From contig CAMICU010000170.1 of NCBI GenBank assembly GCA_946223375.1, positions 1 through 7,678 on the forward strand: DNA of 7,678 nt. The letters are read 5' to 3'. Shown here piece by piece: positions 7,366-7,678 of the stretch. Origin of the DNA: an uncultured Stenotrophomonas sp. (GTDB lineage Bacteria; Pseudomonadota; Gammaproteobacteria; Xanthomonadales; Xanthomonadaceae). The notes under the pieces were generated by a model. That model did no database searches and was not told where the DNA came from. It worked only from the letters and a program-made list of their open reading frames with translations. Both the position numbers and the translations under genes were made by a program. Within the stretch, counting starts at the first letter, position 1. The number at the start of each line of letters is the position of its first letter.

Positions 7366-7678
7366 TCACCACTCGCGCTGCTGCGGCAGCAGTCCACGCA
7401 GTTCCTGTTCGGTCAGGTTGCGCCACTGGCCGGGCTTGAGCGCGCCGATCTTGATGTTGTCGATGCGTACCCGGCGCAGCTGGGTGACGCGGTAACCGAA
7501 CTCCGCCGCCATCAGGCGGATCTGCCGGTTCAGGCCCTGCTCGAGGATGATGCGGAAGCCGAACTTGGCGATGCGGGTGGCGCGGCACGGCAGGGTCATC
7601 TGGTTGTGGATGCGCACGCCGCGCGCCATGCCACGCAGGAACTCGTCGGTTACCGGCTTGTTCACCGCCACCAGGTAC
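7366..7678 (-). CDS. rluF: 23S rRNA pseudouridine synthase, RluF type (partial, 5' end outside the window)
   Basis: This is the C-terminal 103 residues of a gene that continues beyond the right edge. The frame is open to the last bases (the first complete codons read Y-L-V-A-V-N-K-P), so the GTG near 7671 is internal, not a start. The fragment matches the RsuA/RluB/E/F family and specifically the RluF pattern: VNKPVTDEFLRGMARGV, then the RNA-binding GLNRQIRLMAAEFGYRVTQL, and RVRIDNIKIGALKPGQWRNLT before the end. In E. coli, RluF converts U2604 of 23S rRNA to pseudouridine. The catalytic aspartate and the S4 domain would lie in the missing part. E. coli RluF has a long basic C-terminal tail; this protein stops shortly after the catalytic domain at QQREW. 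It is followed by a possible terminator and then by the diguanylate cyclase gene, 92 bp away. Confidence 0.87.
   Translation of the reverse strand, partial: YLVAVNKPVTDEFLRGMARGVRIHNQMTLPCRATRIAKFGFRIILEQGLNRQIRLMAAEFGYRVTQLRRVRIDNIKIGALKPGQWRNLTEQELRGLLPQQREW

Overview
This is a high-GC window in which nearly all the DNA is coding and the third codon position is strongly G/C-biased. The protein set suggests a gammaproteobacterium of the Xanthomonadaceae, most likely Stenotrophomonas or a close relative. That placement is inferred from protein style and from the palindromic intergenic repeats, not from a marker gene. I see no mobile element, phage gene, CRISPR array, tRNA or rRNA. The content is ordinary chromosomal housekeeping and accessory metabolism.

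Layout, left to right. A palindromic intergenic repeat (20-58) is followed by two minus-strand genes. These encode an ABC exporter half-transporter (71-1903) and, across a 211-bp gap rich in inverted repeats, a secreted serine hydrolase of the beta-lactamase/penicillin-binding-protein class (2115-3701). A 105-bp divergent gap holding a 9-bp GC hairpin leads into three plus-strand genes: a small VOC (glyoxalase-like) protein (3807-4232), a DUF72 (YecE-like) protein (4349-5191) and a ten-helix EamA/DMT transporter (5238-6173). Facing them across a 35-bp convergent gap is a minus-strand GAF-GGDEF diguanylate cyclase (6209-7273). The window ends inside a minus-strand gene whose C-terminal part is clearly a 23S rRNA pseudouridine synthase of the RluF type (7366-7678, 5' end outside the window).

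The genes do not form a recognisable pathway or system. Only DUF72 and EamA are close enough (46 bp) and co-oriented to be a plausible two-gene unit. I found no convincing new protein system. The feature most worth a second look is non-coding. The leader of the ABC exporter carries a perfect 12-bp inverted repeat with a U-rich tail ending at its ribosome binding site. One arm can instead pair, over 8 bp, with a second copy of the same sequence that contains that ribosome binding site. This resembles an attenuator or RNA switch. A second tight hairpin lies just upstream of the serine hydrolase start. The diguanylate cyclase has an intact GGEEF active site but lacks the RxxD product-inhibition site.
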